A stretch of 63,282 bases of DNA from Myxococcales bacterium (GTDB taxonomy: Bacteria > Myxococcota_A > Polyangia > Polyangiales > Ga0077539). The notes below the pieces were generated by a model. That model was not told where the DNA came from, did no database searches, and worked only from the letters and a program-made list of their open reading frames with translations. Location of the stretch: the NCBI GenBank assembly GCA_030652255.1, contig JAUSAZ010000088.1, positions 1 through 63,282 of the forward strand. The letters run 5' to 3'. Positions 1 to 8,324 of the stretch are shown here, in pieces (the first letter of the stretch is position 1; each line of letters begins with the position of its first letter). The position numbers and the translations under genes are program-made.

Positions 1-1
1 G

Positions 2-70
2 GCGGGCACACTCGAAGTGATGTTCCTGTTCGAAAGCCCCCGCGACTGCGGGGGCGCCCTCGTGCGATAG
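2..70 (+). CDS. C-terminal end of an unknown protein (truncated by window edge)
   Basis: The first 70 bases read as an open frame of 22 codons ending in TAG at 68-70. Third positions are mostly G or C, as in the real genes of this window, which suggests the tail of a protein ending ...CGGALVR. It lies convergent to the PilT-like gene and is followed at once by a hairpin. Nothing in 22 residues allows a family call, and chance cannot be excluded over so short a stretch. Confidence 0.4.
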   Translation, partial: AGTLEVMFLFESPRDCGGALVR

Positions 71-71
71 C

Positions 72-101
72 CTGGGGTGAGCGCCAACGCGCGAACCCCA
101 G
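72..101. terminator. Hairpin between convergent genes, possible bidirectional terminator
   Basis: A 7-bp stem (CTGGGGT with ACCCCAG), a GA/GA internal loop, a second 4-bp stem (GCGC/GCGC) and a CAAC loop form one compact structure directly after the stop codon at 70. It lies between two convergent genes. There is no T-run on either side, so an intrinsic terminator is only a suggestion. Confidence 0.35.
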
Positions 102-169
102 CGTCAAACGGGCGGCGTGTCCCACCAACGGGCGGCCGCCAAAGCGGCAAGATTGGTATCAAATGAGTA

Positions 170-1675
170 TCAGACCTCCGGCGGCGTGATGGCCTCGCGG
201 TCGATCATCCCGCGCAGCGTGTGGCGGTCGATGGCCTTGGCGAGCGCCTCCTGCGGCGTGACCGTGCCGGACTGTACCAGCTGGAGCAGCGCGTCGTTCA
301 TGGTCTGGTTGCCCGCCTGCCGCTGCGTCTGCATCACCGAGGTGAGCTGGTAGGTCTTGCCCTCGCGGATGAGGTTGGCCACGGCGTGCGAGGAGACCAG
401 CACCTCCAGCGCCGCCACGCGCCCGCCGCCCACGCGCTTGCAGAGCGTCTGCGCGATGACCCCGCGGAGGGACACCGCCAGCATCGCCCGGATCTGCGCC
501 TGCCGGTCGCTGGGAAACTGGTCGATGATCCGGTCGACGGTGCTGATCGCCGTGTTGGTGTGCAGCGTGCCGAACACCAGGTGGCCCGTCTCCGCGGTCT
601 CGATGGCGATGGAGGTGGTCTCCAGGTCGCGCAGCTCGCCCACGAGCACGATGTCCGGGTCTTCGCGGAGGGCGGCGCGCAGCGCGGCGGCGAAGCTGCG
701 GGTGTCGGCGTACACCTCGCGCTGGTTGACCAGGCAGCTGCGCGACTCGTGCACGAACTCCACCGGGTCTTCGATGGTGATGATGTGGTCGGGGCGCGAG
801 TCGTTGATGAGGTCGATCATCGCCGCGAGCGTGGTCGACTTGCCCGAGCCGGTGGGGCCGGTGACCAGCACCAGGCCCTTCGGCAGGCTGCACAGGTCGC
901 GCACCGCCGGCGGGAGCCCCAGCTCGTCGGCCGTCAGGATGCGCGACGGCACCACCCGCAGCACCCCGCTCACCCCGCGGCGGTCGCGGAACATGTTCAC
1001 CCGGAAGCGCGCCACCCCGGGGATCTCGTACGCGAAGTCCGCGTCGCGGGTCTCGGCGAAGCGGTCCTGCGCCTCGGAGGGGGCGATCTCCAGCAGCAGC
1101 GAGCGGATGGTGTCGCCGGTGATCGCCGAGACGTCGGCGCCCGGCAGCACCCGCATGTCGCCGTCGACGCGCACCCGCGGCTGCATCCCCGCCGTGAGGT
1201 GCAGGTCCGACGCGTTGAGCCCCAGCAGCGAGCGCAGCAGCGGGTCGATGCGGGCCTCGCGGCAGCGCACCGACGCCGCCGCCGTCACGGGAGGCGGCGC
1301 GATGGAGACCGGCGGCGGGGGCGCGATGGTCGCGGGCGCGAGCTCCGGCGGCGGCGGGGGGGTGACCACCGACGGGTGCTCGCGCAGCACCACCTCCAGC
1401 TGCTCGCAGCGGCGCTGGAAGCGCGCCACGATGGGCCCGCCGAGGGCGTCGAAGTCGAAGCACGCCTCGCCGTCGGCCGTGAGCCCCGCGGTGAGCCCCG
1501 GCGGCGCGAACTCCACCGCGATGGCCAGGATCTGGTCGGAGCGCACCGGCTGCGCGAGCACCACGCGCACCTGGTCGCCGTGCCGCACGCGCACCGGCTC
1601 GCCGGTGGCGAAGATGAGCTCGTCGGCCTCCTCGCGGCGCATGGCGGCGATGAACCGGTCGATGTGTCGCACCAT
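170..1675 (-). CDS. PilT/PilU-family type IV pilus retraction-type ATPase with an extra N-terminal domain
   Basis: A 501-residue secretion ATPase of the PilT group, which as hexamers power pilus disassembly at the inner membrane. Residues about 140-500 hold the usual PilT parts: the ASDLHLTAG start of the N-terminal domain, Walker A GPTGSGKST (272-280), the EDPVEF box, Walker B with VGELRD (canonical VGEMRD) and the GHLVFGTLHTN His box. In front lie about 100 residues that look like a second, degenerate copy of the PilT N-terminal domain, joined by a Pro-rich linker (about 105-130). This makes it some 140 residues longer than ordinary PilT. The ATG is chosen because it forms TGATG with the stop of the upstream gene, implying translational coupling. 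No other pilus genes are near, so it is probably an accessory PilT paralogue. Confidence 0.9.
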   Translation of the reverse strand: MVRHIDRFIAAMRREEADELIFATGEPVRVRHGDQVRVVLAQPVRSDQILAIAVEFAPPGLTAGLTADGEACFDFDALGGPIVARFQRRCEQLEVVLREHPSVVTPPPPPELAPATIAPPPPVSIAPPPVTAAASVRCREARIDPLLRSLLGLNASDLHLTAGMQPRVRVDGDMRVLPGADVSAITGDTIRSLLLEIAPSEAQDRFAETRDADFAYEIPGVARFRVNMFRDRRGVSGVLRVVPSRILTADELGLPPAVRDLCSLPKGLVLVTGPTGSGKSTTLAAMIDLINDSRPDHIITIEDPVEFVHESRSCLVNQREVYADTRSFAAALRAALREDPDIVLVGELRDLETTSIAIETAETGHLVFGTLHTNTAISTVDRIIDQFPSDRQAQIRAMLAVSLRGVIAQTLCKRVGGGRVAALEVLVSSHAVANLIREGKTYQLTSVMQTQRQAGNQTMNDALLQLVQSGTVTPQEALAKAIDRHTLRGMIDREAITPPEV

Positions 1676-2160
1676 CAGCGCCTCTCCGAGAGGGGTGTGA
1701 TCGACGCGACCTGCGCGGCGCTCACGAGGTAGATCCAGTCGTCGGTGTGCAGCGGGAAGAAGGCCGCCGCGCGCTCGAGGTAGTCCCCGAGCCGGCGGGT
1801 CATCGCCGGGAGCGCGTAGCGCAGCGTCCCTTCGATGGCGTCGCCGTGCGCGAGCTCGACCACCACCCGCGCCACCGCGCTGGTGACGTCGTCCTCGGCC
1901 TCGGGGTCGAGCTCGTCGAGGGCCGCGAGCAGGTCGAGCCGCACCCACGCGAGGTGCCGCGGCGCCAGGAACACCACCGCGTCCCCGCCCGTGCGCACCG
2001 GCACGAAGGCCCGCCCGGAGAGCACATCGAGCAGGCGCTCGCCCCGCCCCGCGGCGTCGAGCGGGCGCAGGAAGAGCTCGCCGCGCGCCACGACCCCGCG
2101 CGCCGTGCAGTACTCCACGAGCACCGTCTCCTTGATGGTGACCACATCCCGATCGCTCAT
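1675..2160 (-). CDS. Hypothetical protein coupled to the PilT-like ATPase
   Basis: A 161-residue soluble protein with no signal peptide or membrane segment. Alternating hydrophobic stretches suggest a mostly beta fold, with a conserved-looking C-terminal core (FFPLHTDDWIYLVSAAQV). Small proteins of this shape sit beside PilT-like genes in delta-proteobacteria-like genomes, and one described group is DUF6812; I cannot confirm membership. The ATG at 2160 is preferred over the upstream ATG because it leaves a free divergent intergenic region. Its stop overlaps the start of the ATPase gene by one base, so the two are very likely made together and may act in the same process. Function unknown. Confidence 0.7.
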   Translation of the reverse strand: MSDRDVVTIKETVLVEYCTARGVVARGELFLRPLDAAGRGERLLDVLSGRAFVPVRTGGDAVVFLAPRHLAWVRLDLLAALDELDPEAEDDVTSAVARVVVELAHGDAIEGTLRYALPAMTRRLGDYLERAAAFFPLHTDDWIYLVSAAQVASITPLSERR

Positions 2161-2274
2161 CGCGCGGCATTGTGCGCAGGCCATCCAGGGTCCCGGCAAT
2201 GCCGAGCTCGCGTATCCCTTCCGCCCCGCGCCGACCCGGGAAATGCCGCAGGGTGCGCGGCGCTACCCCGGCGT

Positions 2275-3966
2275 ATGCTCCGCGCCCCAGTGCCCACCCT
2301 GCCGCCCCGCCTGCGCGCGCTTGCCACCGCCGCGACCCCGTGCATCGCCCCCGCCATCCTGAGCCTCTCCGCGCTCGCCCTGCTCGCCGCGACGCTCTCC
2401 ACCCTCGGCTCGCACTTCCTCCGCTCGCCGCTGGCGCGCGACCCGGCGCAGTTCCAGTTCATCGCGTGGGCCATCTCCCGGGGCGCGGTCGACTACCGCG
2501 ACCTCAGCGACATGAACGCCCCGCTCTCGCACGCCATCCACTGGCTCTTCATGCACCTCGGCGGCCTCGACGACGGGCGCTTCCGCCGCCTCGAGCTCGG
2601 CGCCCTGCTCGCTTCCACCGCCCTCGCCGCCGCCCTGCTCCCCCGCCGCGCGTCCGCCCTGCGCCCCGTCGTCGCGCTCTGCGCCGCCGCCGCCCTCGCG
2701 TCCGAGTACCTCCGGCTCTTCCCGTGGCACCTCTCGCAGCGCGACGGGATGGCCCTGTGGTTCGCGCTCCCGGCCACCGCCCTCGGGGCGCTCGCCCTCG
2801 ACGACGCCCCCGCCGCACGCCGCCGCGGCGCCCTGCTCGCGGCCGGCGCGCTCGTCGGCCTGGCCACCACCCTCAAGCCCTTCTTCGGCCTCCTGGGCGT
2901 GCCCCTCATGGTCGGCGCCCTAGCCGTACTCCCGACGGGCCAGCGCGCGCGCGCCGCGCTCCACCTCCTCCTGGGCGGCCTCGTCGGGACCCTCCCCGCC
3001 CTCGCGTTCACCCTCGCCTTTGGCAGCCTGCGCGACTACCTCCGCCTGGGCTTCGTCGAGGGGCCGCTCTTCTATCAAGGCGTCTACGACCGCACGCTGC
3101 GGGAGATCCTCCTCGACCCCGCGGAGCCCTTCCACTGGCTGCGCGCGGGCGTCGCGTCGACGGTGCTGGGCCTCGCGCTGCTGGGTCTCGGAGCCCTCCC
3201 CCGGCGCGACCTCCCGCTCATCCTCGCGCCCGCCGCGACGGTGCTCATCGTGCTGCTCCAGCACAAGGGCTTCGTCTACCACGTGATCCCCTCCATCGGC
3301 GCCACGGTGCTGCTCTGGGCGCACCTGCTGGTGACGGCGGCCGAGCGCGCCCCCCGGCGGGCGCTCCCCGCGCTCGGGGTGGGCCTCGCGGGCGCGTCGC
3401 TCGCGCTCTGGTCGGCGAGCCTGCTGCCGACGAGCGCGCTGCTGCTGCCCACCTGCCTGGAGTACGAGCGCATCGCCGACGGCCGCCTGGAGTCGCTGCC
3501 GCCGGGGCCGGGGCTCGGCATCCCCGACTACTTCCCGCGCGAGCTGCGCCTCGGGGCCGACTGGCTGCGCGCCCGCACACCCCCCGACGCCCGGGTGTAC
3601 GTCTACGGCCACGACGCCGCGGTGCTGCTCTACGCCCGCCGCCGCCCGGCCGTCGCGACGCTGAGCAACGCGGGCATCGACCTCGCGGGGCTGCTGGTGT
3701 CGCCGCGGCGCGAGGGGCTGCCGGCGGCGCGGGTGCGGGCCCTGGAGGCCGTGCAGCGGAGCACCATCGCCGCCGACCTCGGGCGGCTCCAGCGCGACGG
3801 CGCGGCGGCCTGCGTGTTCATCGACCGCTCGCCGTGGATGACCGAGCCCACGGCGCTGGCCGACCTGGAGCGCCACGCGCCCGCGCTCGCGCAGTGGGTG
3901 CTGGCGAACTACACCGAGGCGCAGAGCTTCGGGCCGGTGCACGTGTGGCTGCCGCGGGGACGGTGA
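2275..3966 (+). CDS. Polytopic membrane protein, GT-C (GT39/ArnT-like) glycosyltransferase type
   Basis: A 563-residue integral membrane protein with about ten hydrophobic helices in residues 20-420 and a soluble C-terminal part. The first loop contains an acidic patch (ARDPAQFQFIAWAISRG, then DYRDLSDMNAPLSHA) placed like the catalytic loop of lipid-linked glycosyltransferases of the GT-C fold, where an Asp binds metal or acceptor. The C-terminal 150 residues contain the RVYVYG...YARRRPAVA segment common in these proteins. Such enzymes move a sugar from a polyprenyl-phosphate donor to lipid or protein at the periplasmic face. Donor and acceptor are unknown. It is transcribed divergently from the PilT pair. 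A non-enzymatic membrane protein cannot be excluded. Confidence 0.7.
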   Translation: MLRAPVPTLPPRLRALATAATPCIAPAILSLSALALLAATLSTLGSHFLRSPLARDPAQFQFIAWAISRGAVDYRDLSDMNAPLSHAIHWLFMHLGGLDDGRFRRLELGALLASTALAAALLPRRASALRPVVALCAAAALASEYLRLFPWHLSQRDGMALWFALPATALGALALDDAPAARRRGALLAAGALVGLATTLKPFFGLLGVPLMVGALAVLPTGQRARAALHLLLGGLVGTLPALAFTLAFGSLRDYLRLGFVEGPLFYQGVYDRTLREILLDPAEPFHWLRAGVASTVLGLALLGLGALPRRDLPLILAPAATVLIVLLQHKGFVYHVIPSIGATVLLWAHLLVTAAERAPRRALPALGVGLAGASLALWSASLLPTSALLLPTCLEYERIADGRLESLPPGPGLGIPDYFPRELRLGADWLRARTPPDARVYVYGHDAAVLLYARRRPAVATLSNAGIDLAGLLVSPRREGLPAARVRALEAVQRSTIAADLGRLQRDGAAACVFIDRSPWMTEPTALADLERHAPALAQWVLANYTEAQSFGPVHVWLPRGR

Positions 3967-4029
3967 ACGGCTTGACACCCTGACCCCGGGTCCACAGACC
4001 GAGCGTTTGGACCTCCGAGGTCAACGCCC

Positions 4030-5667
4030 ATGAGTGAGCCCGTGCAACTCCCCTGTGACTTCGACAGCGTGATGTCCCCGGCGCAGCAGGTCCGGTGGGT
4101 GGCCGAGGTCGACTGGCGCGACCGCGACGGCCTCCGGGTCGACGACCCCGACCTGCGGGGGCGCTACGCGCCGCGGGCCGAGCAGCTGCGGGCGATGGTC
4201 GTCTGGGCCGACGTGGCGGCGGTGCTACAGCGCTACGTTCGCTGGGCCATCCCGGCGCCGCGGCGCAGCGAGCGGGCGTTCTGGGCCTGCGCCTGCCTGC
4301 CCGAGTCCGACGAGGCGCTGGTGCTCGCCCGGGTCGACGTGGGCCCCGCGGACGTGTGCACCGTCACCGCCGACGACGAGCTCACCTTCTCGTTCCGGCT
4401 CGGGCTCGACCCGCTCGACCTGCCGCGCTTCGCCACGCGCGCGGGCCTCTCCGTGGCCGACCTGCGCTCCCGCCCCTCCGGGGACATCGAGGTGGTGCTC
4501 AGCGCCGTCGGCGCCGCCGCCGCGCTCGGCCTCTTCGACGACGAGGTGATCGTGCGCGGGATGCGCCGCTTCAACCTCGACCTGGCCCGCCGCGGGCCCT
4601 GCGACACCGCCGACCGGCACAGCCTCACCCTGGCCGATGTGCTGCTCGCGGAGTCCGACGCGCCTCCCGCGCCCGCCCCCGACGACGACGCGTACCGCGA
4701 GCCCTCCATCCCCGGCACCCCCGACGCGCCGGGCATCGACGACGCGCTCGCCGAGGTCGACCGCCTCCTGGCCGCTGGCAACTTCGACGACGCGCGCGAG
4801 GCCCTCACGGCCGCGCTCATCCACCGCGGCGCGCAGGCCGTGAACGACGTCGACCTCGCCGACGGGGTCTCGCGCGAAGACCTCGCGGCGTACGCGCTCC
4901 GCGAGGTCGCTGACGCCATCGCCGACGACGACCCGGCCGTGCTCGCCTGGGTGCCGCGGGCGAAGCTCCTCCGCGCCGAGTCCGCGGGTGCCGTGGTCAA
5001 CGACCTGCTCGTGCTGGCCGGGCGCTTCCACCGCCGGGGTGGTAGGCCCGCGCGGGGCATCGAGTTCGTCGCCCGCGCCCTCGGTCAGCTCGAGGAGCGC
5101 CACGCCAGCATCACGCTCCTCCTGGTCGAGCTGGGGCGTTGCTACACCGCCCTCGGCGACCTCGACGCCGCGCGGGTGCACCTCGGCGTCGCGCTGCGCC
5201 ACGCCAGCGCCGAGGGCGCGCACTCGACCCGCCTCGCGGTCCGCGGCGCCCTGGCCGAGCGCCACCTCCGGGCGGGCGACCCTGCCGCCGCGCGCGAAGA
5301 CCTCCTCTCCGCCCTCGCCTTCGCCCGCGAGCACCAGCACCTCGCCGTGTGCCTGCACCTCCTCGCGCCGCTGGCCTGGTGCGAGGAGCGCCTGGGCTTC
5401 ACCGACGAGGCCGTGTCGCGCTACGCCGAGGCCCTGGCGCTGCTCGACGGGTCGGCGCCGCCGGGGCTCCTGCGCGGGGTGCTCGCGGGGCTGGTGCGCT
5501 GCCACGACCGCCGCGGCGACACCGCCACCGCGGACGCCTACCTCCGCCGCGCCGAGGCCATGACCGAGCGCGCCTGGCCCGACGAGGGGCGGTGGCCCTG
5601 CGAGTCGCTCCTCGACGCGTGCCTTGTCGCGCGCACGCCGCCGTCCCACGATCTCCCATCGGAATGA
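4030..5667 (+). CDS. TPR-repeat protein of unknown role
   Basis: A 545-residue soluble protein. Residues 1-210 form an unrecognised domain rich in Asp and Arg; 210-235 is a Pro/Asp-rich linker; from about 240 to the end the protein is built of helical hairpins of TPR type (for example [22 protein letters not shown], shown here in part, and later [22 protein letters not shown]). TPR arrays bind partner proteins. The stop overlaps the start of the sirtuin gene (ATGA), and the same strand continues through the HEPN/NTPase genes with gaps of 25 bases or less, so it may be the first gene of one five-gene unit. No signal peptide, so cytoplasmic. Confidence 0.75.
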   Translation: MSEPVQLPCDFDSVMSPAQQVRWVAEVDWRDRDGLRVDDPDLRGRYAPRAEQLRAMVVWADVAAVLQRYVRWAIPAPRRSERAFWACACLPESDEALVLARVDVGPADVCTVTADDELTFSFRLGLDPLDLPRFATRAGLSVADLRSRPSGDIEVVLSAVGAAAALGLFDDEVIVRGMRRFNLDLARRGPCDTADRHSLTLADVLLAESDAPPAPAPDDDAYREPSIPGTPDAPGIDDALAEVDRLLAAGNFDDAREALTAALIHRGAQAVNDVDLADGVSREDLAAYALREVADAIADDDPAVLAWVPRAKLLRAESAGAVVNDLLVLAGRFHRRGGRPARGIEFVARALGQLEERHASITLLLVELGRCYTALGDLDAARVHLGVALRHASAEGAHSTRLAVRGALAERHLRAGDPAAAREDLLSALAFAREHQHLAVCLHLLAPLAWCEERLGFTDEAVSRYAEALALLDGSAPPGLLRGVLAGLVRCHDRRGDTATADAYLRRAEAMTERAWPDEGRWPCESLLDACLVARTPPSHDLPSE

Positions 5668-6485
5668 GCCACCACCCCGACGACCTCGTCCGCCTGCTCG
5701 ACGGGCGGCGTGTGTGCGTGCTCACCGGCGCGGGCATCTCCACCGACTCGGGCATCCCCGACTACCGCGGCCCGCTCACCCGCGCGAAGGCGCGCAACCC
5801 GATCCAGCACCGCGCCTTCCTGACCGACCCGGCGACGCGGGCCCGCTACTGGGCGCGCAGCGCGCTGGGGTGGCCCCGCTTCCGGGGCTTCGAGCCCAAC
5901 CCGGCGCACCACGCCTTCACGGCCCTGGAGCGCGCCGGCCGGCTCACGGGCGTGCTCACGCAGAACGTCGACCGCCTCCACCGCAAGGCCGGCAGCCGCG
6001 ACGTCATCGAGCTGCACGGCGCGCTGCACGAGGCCCGCTGCCTCGGGTGCGGGGCCCTCGAAGACCGCGACGCGCTCCAGGCGCGGCTGCTGGCGCTCAA
6101 CCCCGGGGCCGACCAGCGGGCGCACTCGCTCGCCCCCGACGGGGATGCGGACCTCGACCCGGCGGCGGTGGCGGGCTTCGTGGTGCCGGCGTGCGAGGCG
6201 TGCGGCGGGGTGTTGAAGCCCGACGTGGTGTTCTTCGGAGACAACGTGCCAAAGCCGCGGGTGGAGGAGGCCTTCGCGCGCCTCGACGCGGCCGACGCGC
6301 TGCTGGTGGCGGGCTCGTCGCTGATGGTGTTCTCGGGCTACCGCTTCGTGCTGCGGGCCGCAGCGCGGGGCATCCCGGTGGCCATCGTGAACCTGGGCGA
6401 GAGCCGCGGCGACGGGCACGCGACGGTGCGGGTCGACGCGCCCGCGGGCGAGGTGCTGCCGCGCCTGGCGGCGGCGCTGGGGTAG
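5664..6485 (+). CDS. Sirtuin, NAD-dependent protein deacylase (SIRT4-like, class II)
   Basis: A 273-residue SIR2 protein with a complete active site: [15 protein letters not shown] (22-36) binds [11 protein letters not shown] (99-106) is the second NAD box, His118 in ELHGAL is the catalytic base, and Cys126, Cys129, Cys177 and Cys180 would hold the structural zinc. GSSL near 218 and VNLGES near the end complete the Rossmann part. The SIRT4-like pattern points to removal of acyl groups from lysines with use of NAD. The zinc site and full sirtuin length make it look like a housekeeping deacylase rather than the zinc-free SIR2 NADase domains of phage defence. It starts in ATGA overlap with the TPR gene and ends 25 bases before the HEPN gene. 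Confidence 0.92.
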   Translation: MSHHPDDLVRLLDGRRVCVLTGAGISTDSGIPDYRGPLTRAKARNPIQHRAFLTDPATRARYWARSALGWPRFRGFEPNPAHHAFTALERAGRLTGVLTQNVDRLHRKAGSRDVIELHGALHEARCLGCGALEDRDALQARLLALNPGADQRAHSLAPDGDADLDPAAVAGFVVPACEACGGVLKPDVVFFGDNVPKPRVEEAFARLDAADALLVAGSSLMVFSGYRFVLRAAARGIPVAIVNLGESRGDGHATVRVDAPAGEVLPRLAAALG

Positions 6486-6510
6486 GGCGCTGCGGAGAGG
6501 GAGGCTCCGG

Positions 6511-7008
6511 GTGTATGAGTTGACGCCGATGAGCTGGGCACACGAACTCTCGGCAACGCAGGCGGCGCTGGTCTCGGCGGCGCTGCGCCACCTCGACGAC
6601 GCCCGAACGCTGCTGGCCGCCTCGCCGGTGCAGGCGGCCTATCTCGCGGGGTACGGCCCGGAGTGCGCTCGCAAGGCGGCGCTCGCGCGCTGGCCGGACC
6701 GCGACGAGGGCGTGCGCAACCGCGCCATCGGCCACCGCTTCGATCAGCCCTCGGAGACGGCGTTGCAATGGTTCTGCGACCTCGACCCGCTCGCGTCGCG
6801 CTACACGCTGCTCGACTGGAGGGCATCGGAGCCGGTGCTCAACGAGTGGCGCGAAGACATCCGCTACGGTCGCAGCGACAGCGTCACCGTGCGCAAGGCG
6901 AGGCGGCTGCTCGACGCCGCCGAGCGCCTGACGACGGCGACGGTCGCGCAGCTCTGGGCTGACGGCCGGATCGATTCGCTGGGATCGCTCGTGGAGGTGA
7001 AGGCGTGA
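6511..7008 (+). CDS. HEPN-domain-like protein, first gene of the HEPN/KGGVGR/P-loop module
   Basis: A 165-residue helical protein. Residues 43-58 (AYLAGYGPECARKAAL) match the signature of the HEPN group whose members read A-x-YLAGY-x-x-ECALKA, and the later W-x-x-x-IRYG segment (113-120) fits the same family. HEPN proteins are often RNases or nucleotidyltransferase partners in toxin-antitoxin and phage-defence systems. An RNx4H stretch (69-75) could serve as the catalytic R-x4-6-H motif, but its position is not typical, so the domain may be non-catalytic. The GTG start is supported by an AGGGAGG ribosome site 6 bases upstream; an ATG at 6529 is the alternative. The stop overlaps the next start as GTGA. 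Confidence 0.7.
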   Translation: MYELTPMSWAHELSATQAALVSAALRHLDDARTLLAASPVQAAYLAGYGPECARKAALARWPDRDEGVRNRAIGHRFDQPSETALQWFCDLDPLASRYTLLDWRASEPVLNEWREDIRYGRSDSVTVRKARRLLDAAERLTTATVAQLWADGRIDSLGSLVEVKA

Positions 7009-8324
7009 CCTTCGACGAGGTGCTCCCCGCGGTGGTTCGCGCGTTGGAGTCCTGGGACGACTGCCCGTCGGGGCTGAAGGTCGCGGTGGTTCGCGACCTG
7101 CGGGGCAGGATCCGGCTCGCGGTCGAGCTCGATAGCGACGACAAGGCCGTGCTCGTCGCGCTGACCGCGCGTGTCCGGCGGGAGGTCGGCCCGTGGTTCA
7201 CCGAGGAGACCCTGTGCACCCGCACCGGGAAGGTGCCGCTGCGAGGCGTCGCGCAGCGCATCCTCGACCTCGCGCCGGAGTGGCCTTCGGCGAAGTGGCG
7301 TGACGCGCTGGGCGTCGAGCGGAGCGCCACGCCCGGACGATGGCGGCTGTTGGAGCGGCGCATGGGGAAGCTCCCGTGGCTCGAAGGGGAGGTCGCGCCG
7401 CCGTGGCCCGCGGAGCCGGGCGCCCCGACGGTGGTGGCGTTCTATTCGTTCAAGGGCGGCGTCGGGCGCACGACGACGCTGGCGTCCTGCGCGATCCAGG
7501 CAGCGCGCCGCGGCGAGCGCGTGGCCGTCATCGATCTGGACCTCGAGGCGCCGGGCGTCGGATCGCTGTTTGGCGTCAACGCCGACCTCGGCGTGCTCGA
7601 CGTCCTCGTCGAACACCTCGCGACCGGCGCGGTCGACGTGGGCTCCGTGCGACGCGGCGCCGTCGGGCTCCCGGAGAACCTCGGCGATCTCATCGACGTG
7701 TTCCCCGCCGGGCGGCTGGACGGGAGGTACCTGGAGAAGCTGTCGCGGCTCGACTTCTCGGGCGCCGCGACGGGGACCGAGGCGCCTCAGATCCCGGTGC
7801 GCGAGGCGCTGCTCGCGATGCTCCAGCGCGTGCGGGAGACCGTCGCACCGAAGTGGATCTTCCTCGACGCGCGGGCGGGGCTGCACGACCTCGCGGGCCT
7901 CTCGCTGCACGGCCTGGCGCACCTCGACGTGTTGTTCAGCCGGGCCAACGCGCAGGGCCTCGCGGGGCTCGACGTGGTGCTCGGCGCCCTCTCCCGTCGG
8001 CGGCGCGACGCGGCGTCCCGGATGGTGCTGGTGCACGCGATGGCGCCGGTGTCTGTCGACGAGGCGAAGGCCGAGCGGTCGCGGATGCAGGGGGAGACGC
8101 ACGGGATGTTCGTGCGGCACGGGCTCTTCCCGGCGTCGAAGGTGCCCGAGCTGGCCGCGGAGGACGGGGACCACCGGCCGTGGACGGTGCAGCGCGTCGA
8201 GGCGATCGAGCGCAACGACCGGCTCGACGTGATCGTGCGCGACCTCGAGGGGGAGAACTTCAAGCGGGTCTGGGAGCAGGTGGTGCTGCTGGCCGAGAGC
8301 GGGCAGGAGGATGCGGGGTCATGA
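7005..8324 (+). CDS. KGGVGR-motif ParA/MinD-like NTPase with unknown N-terminal domain
   Basis: A 439-residue protein. Residues 143-420 form a SIMIBI-class NTPase of the ParA/MinD type in which the deviant Walker A reads KGGVGRT (150-156): the usual P-loop lysine is an arginine. DLDLEAPG (177-184) is the switch I/A' motif and FLDARAGLHD (286-295) the Walker B region. This variant is known as the KGGVGR-motif ATPase family, which is usually found in conflict-type operons rather than in chromosome partitioning. Residues 1-140 are an unrecognised mixed domain. The GTG start overlaps the HEPN stop and the stop overlaps the next gene (ATGA), so the three proteins are translationally coupled. Role inferred: nucleotide-dependent switch or sensor in the module. 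Confidence 0.85.
   Translation: MTFDEVLPAVVRALESWDDCPSGLKVAVVRDLRGRIRLAVELDSDDKAVLVALTARVRREVGPWFTEETLCTRTGKVPLRGVAQRILDLAPEWPSAKWRDALGVERSATPGRWRLLERRMGKLPWLEGEVAPPWPAEPGAPTVVAFYSFKGGVGRTTTLASCAIQAARRGERVAVIDLDLEAPGVGSLFGVNADLGVLDVLVEHLATGAVDVGSVRRGAVGLPENLGDLIDVFPAGRLDGRYLEKLSRLDFSGAATGTEAPQIPVREALLAMLQRVRETVAPKWIFLDARAGLHDLAGLSLHGLAHLDVLFSRANAQGLAGLDVVLGALSRRRRDAASRMVLVHAMAPVSVDEAKAERSRMQGETHGMFVRHGLFPASKVPELAAEDGDHRPWTVQRVEAIERNDRLDVIVRDLEGENFKRVWEQVVLLAESGQEDAGS

Noticed and set aside
159..1732. Long open frames overlapping the PilT gene on both strands
   Set aside because: They have Arg/Ala/Pro-biased composition typical of shadow frames in GC-rich DNA, while the PilT frame contains all family motifs.
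3972..4000. TTGACA promoter-like -35 upstream of the TPR gene
   Set aside because: A perfect TTGACA is present at 3972-3977, but no -10 follows at 16-18 bases and the GC-rich context makes chance likely.
5664..6485. Sirtuin as a defence NADase (ThsA/DSR type)
   Set aside because: It has the zinc cysteines, normal length and SIRT4-like motifs of a deacylase; the defence forms are usually zinc-free and fused or paired differently.
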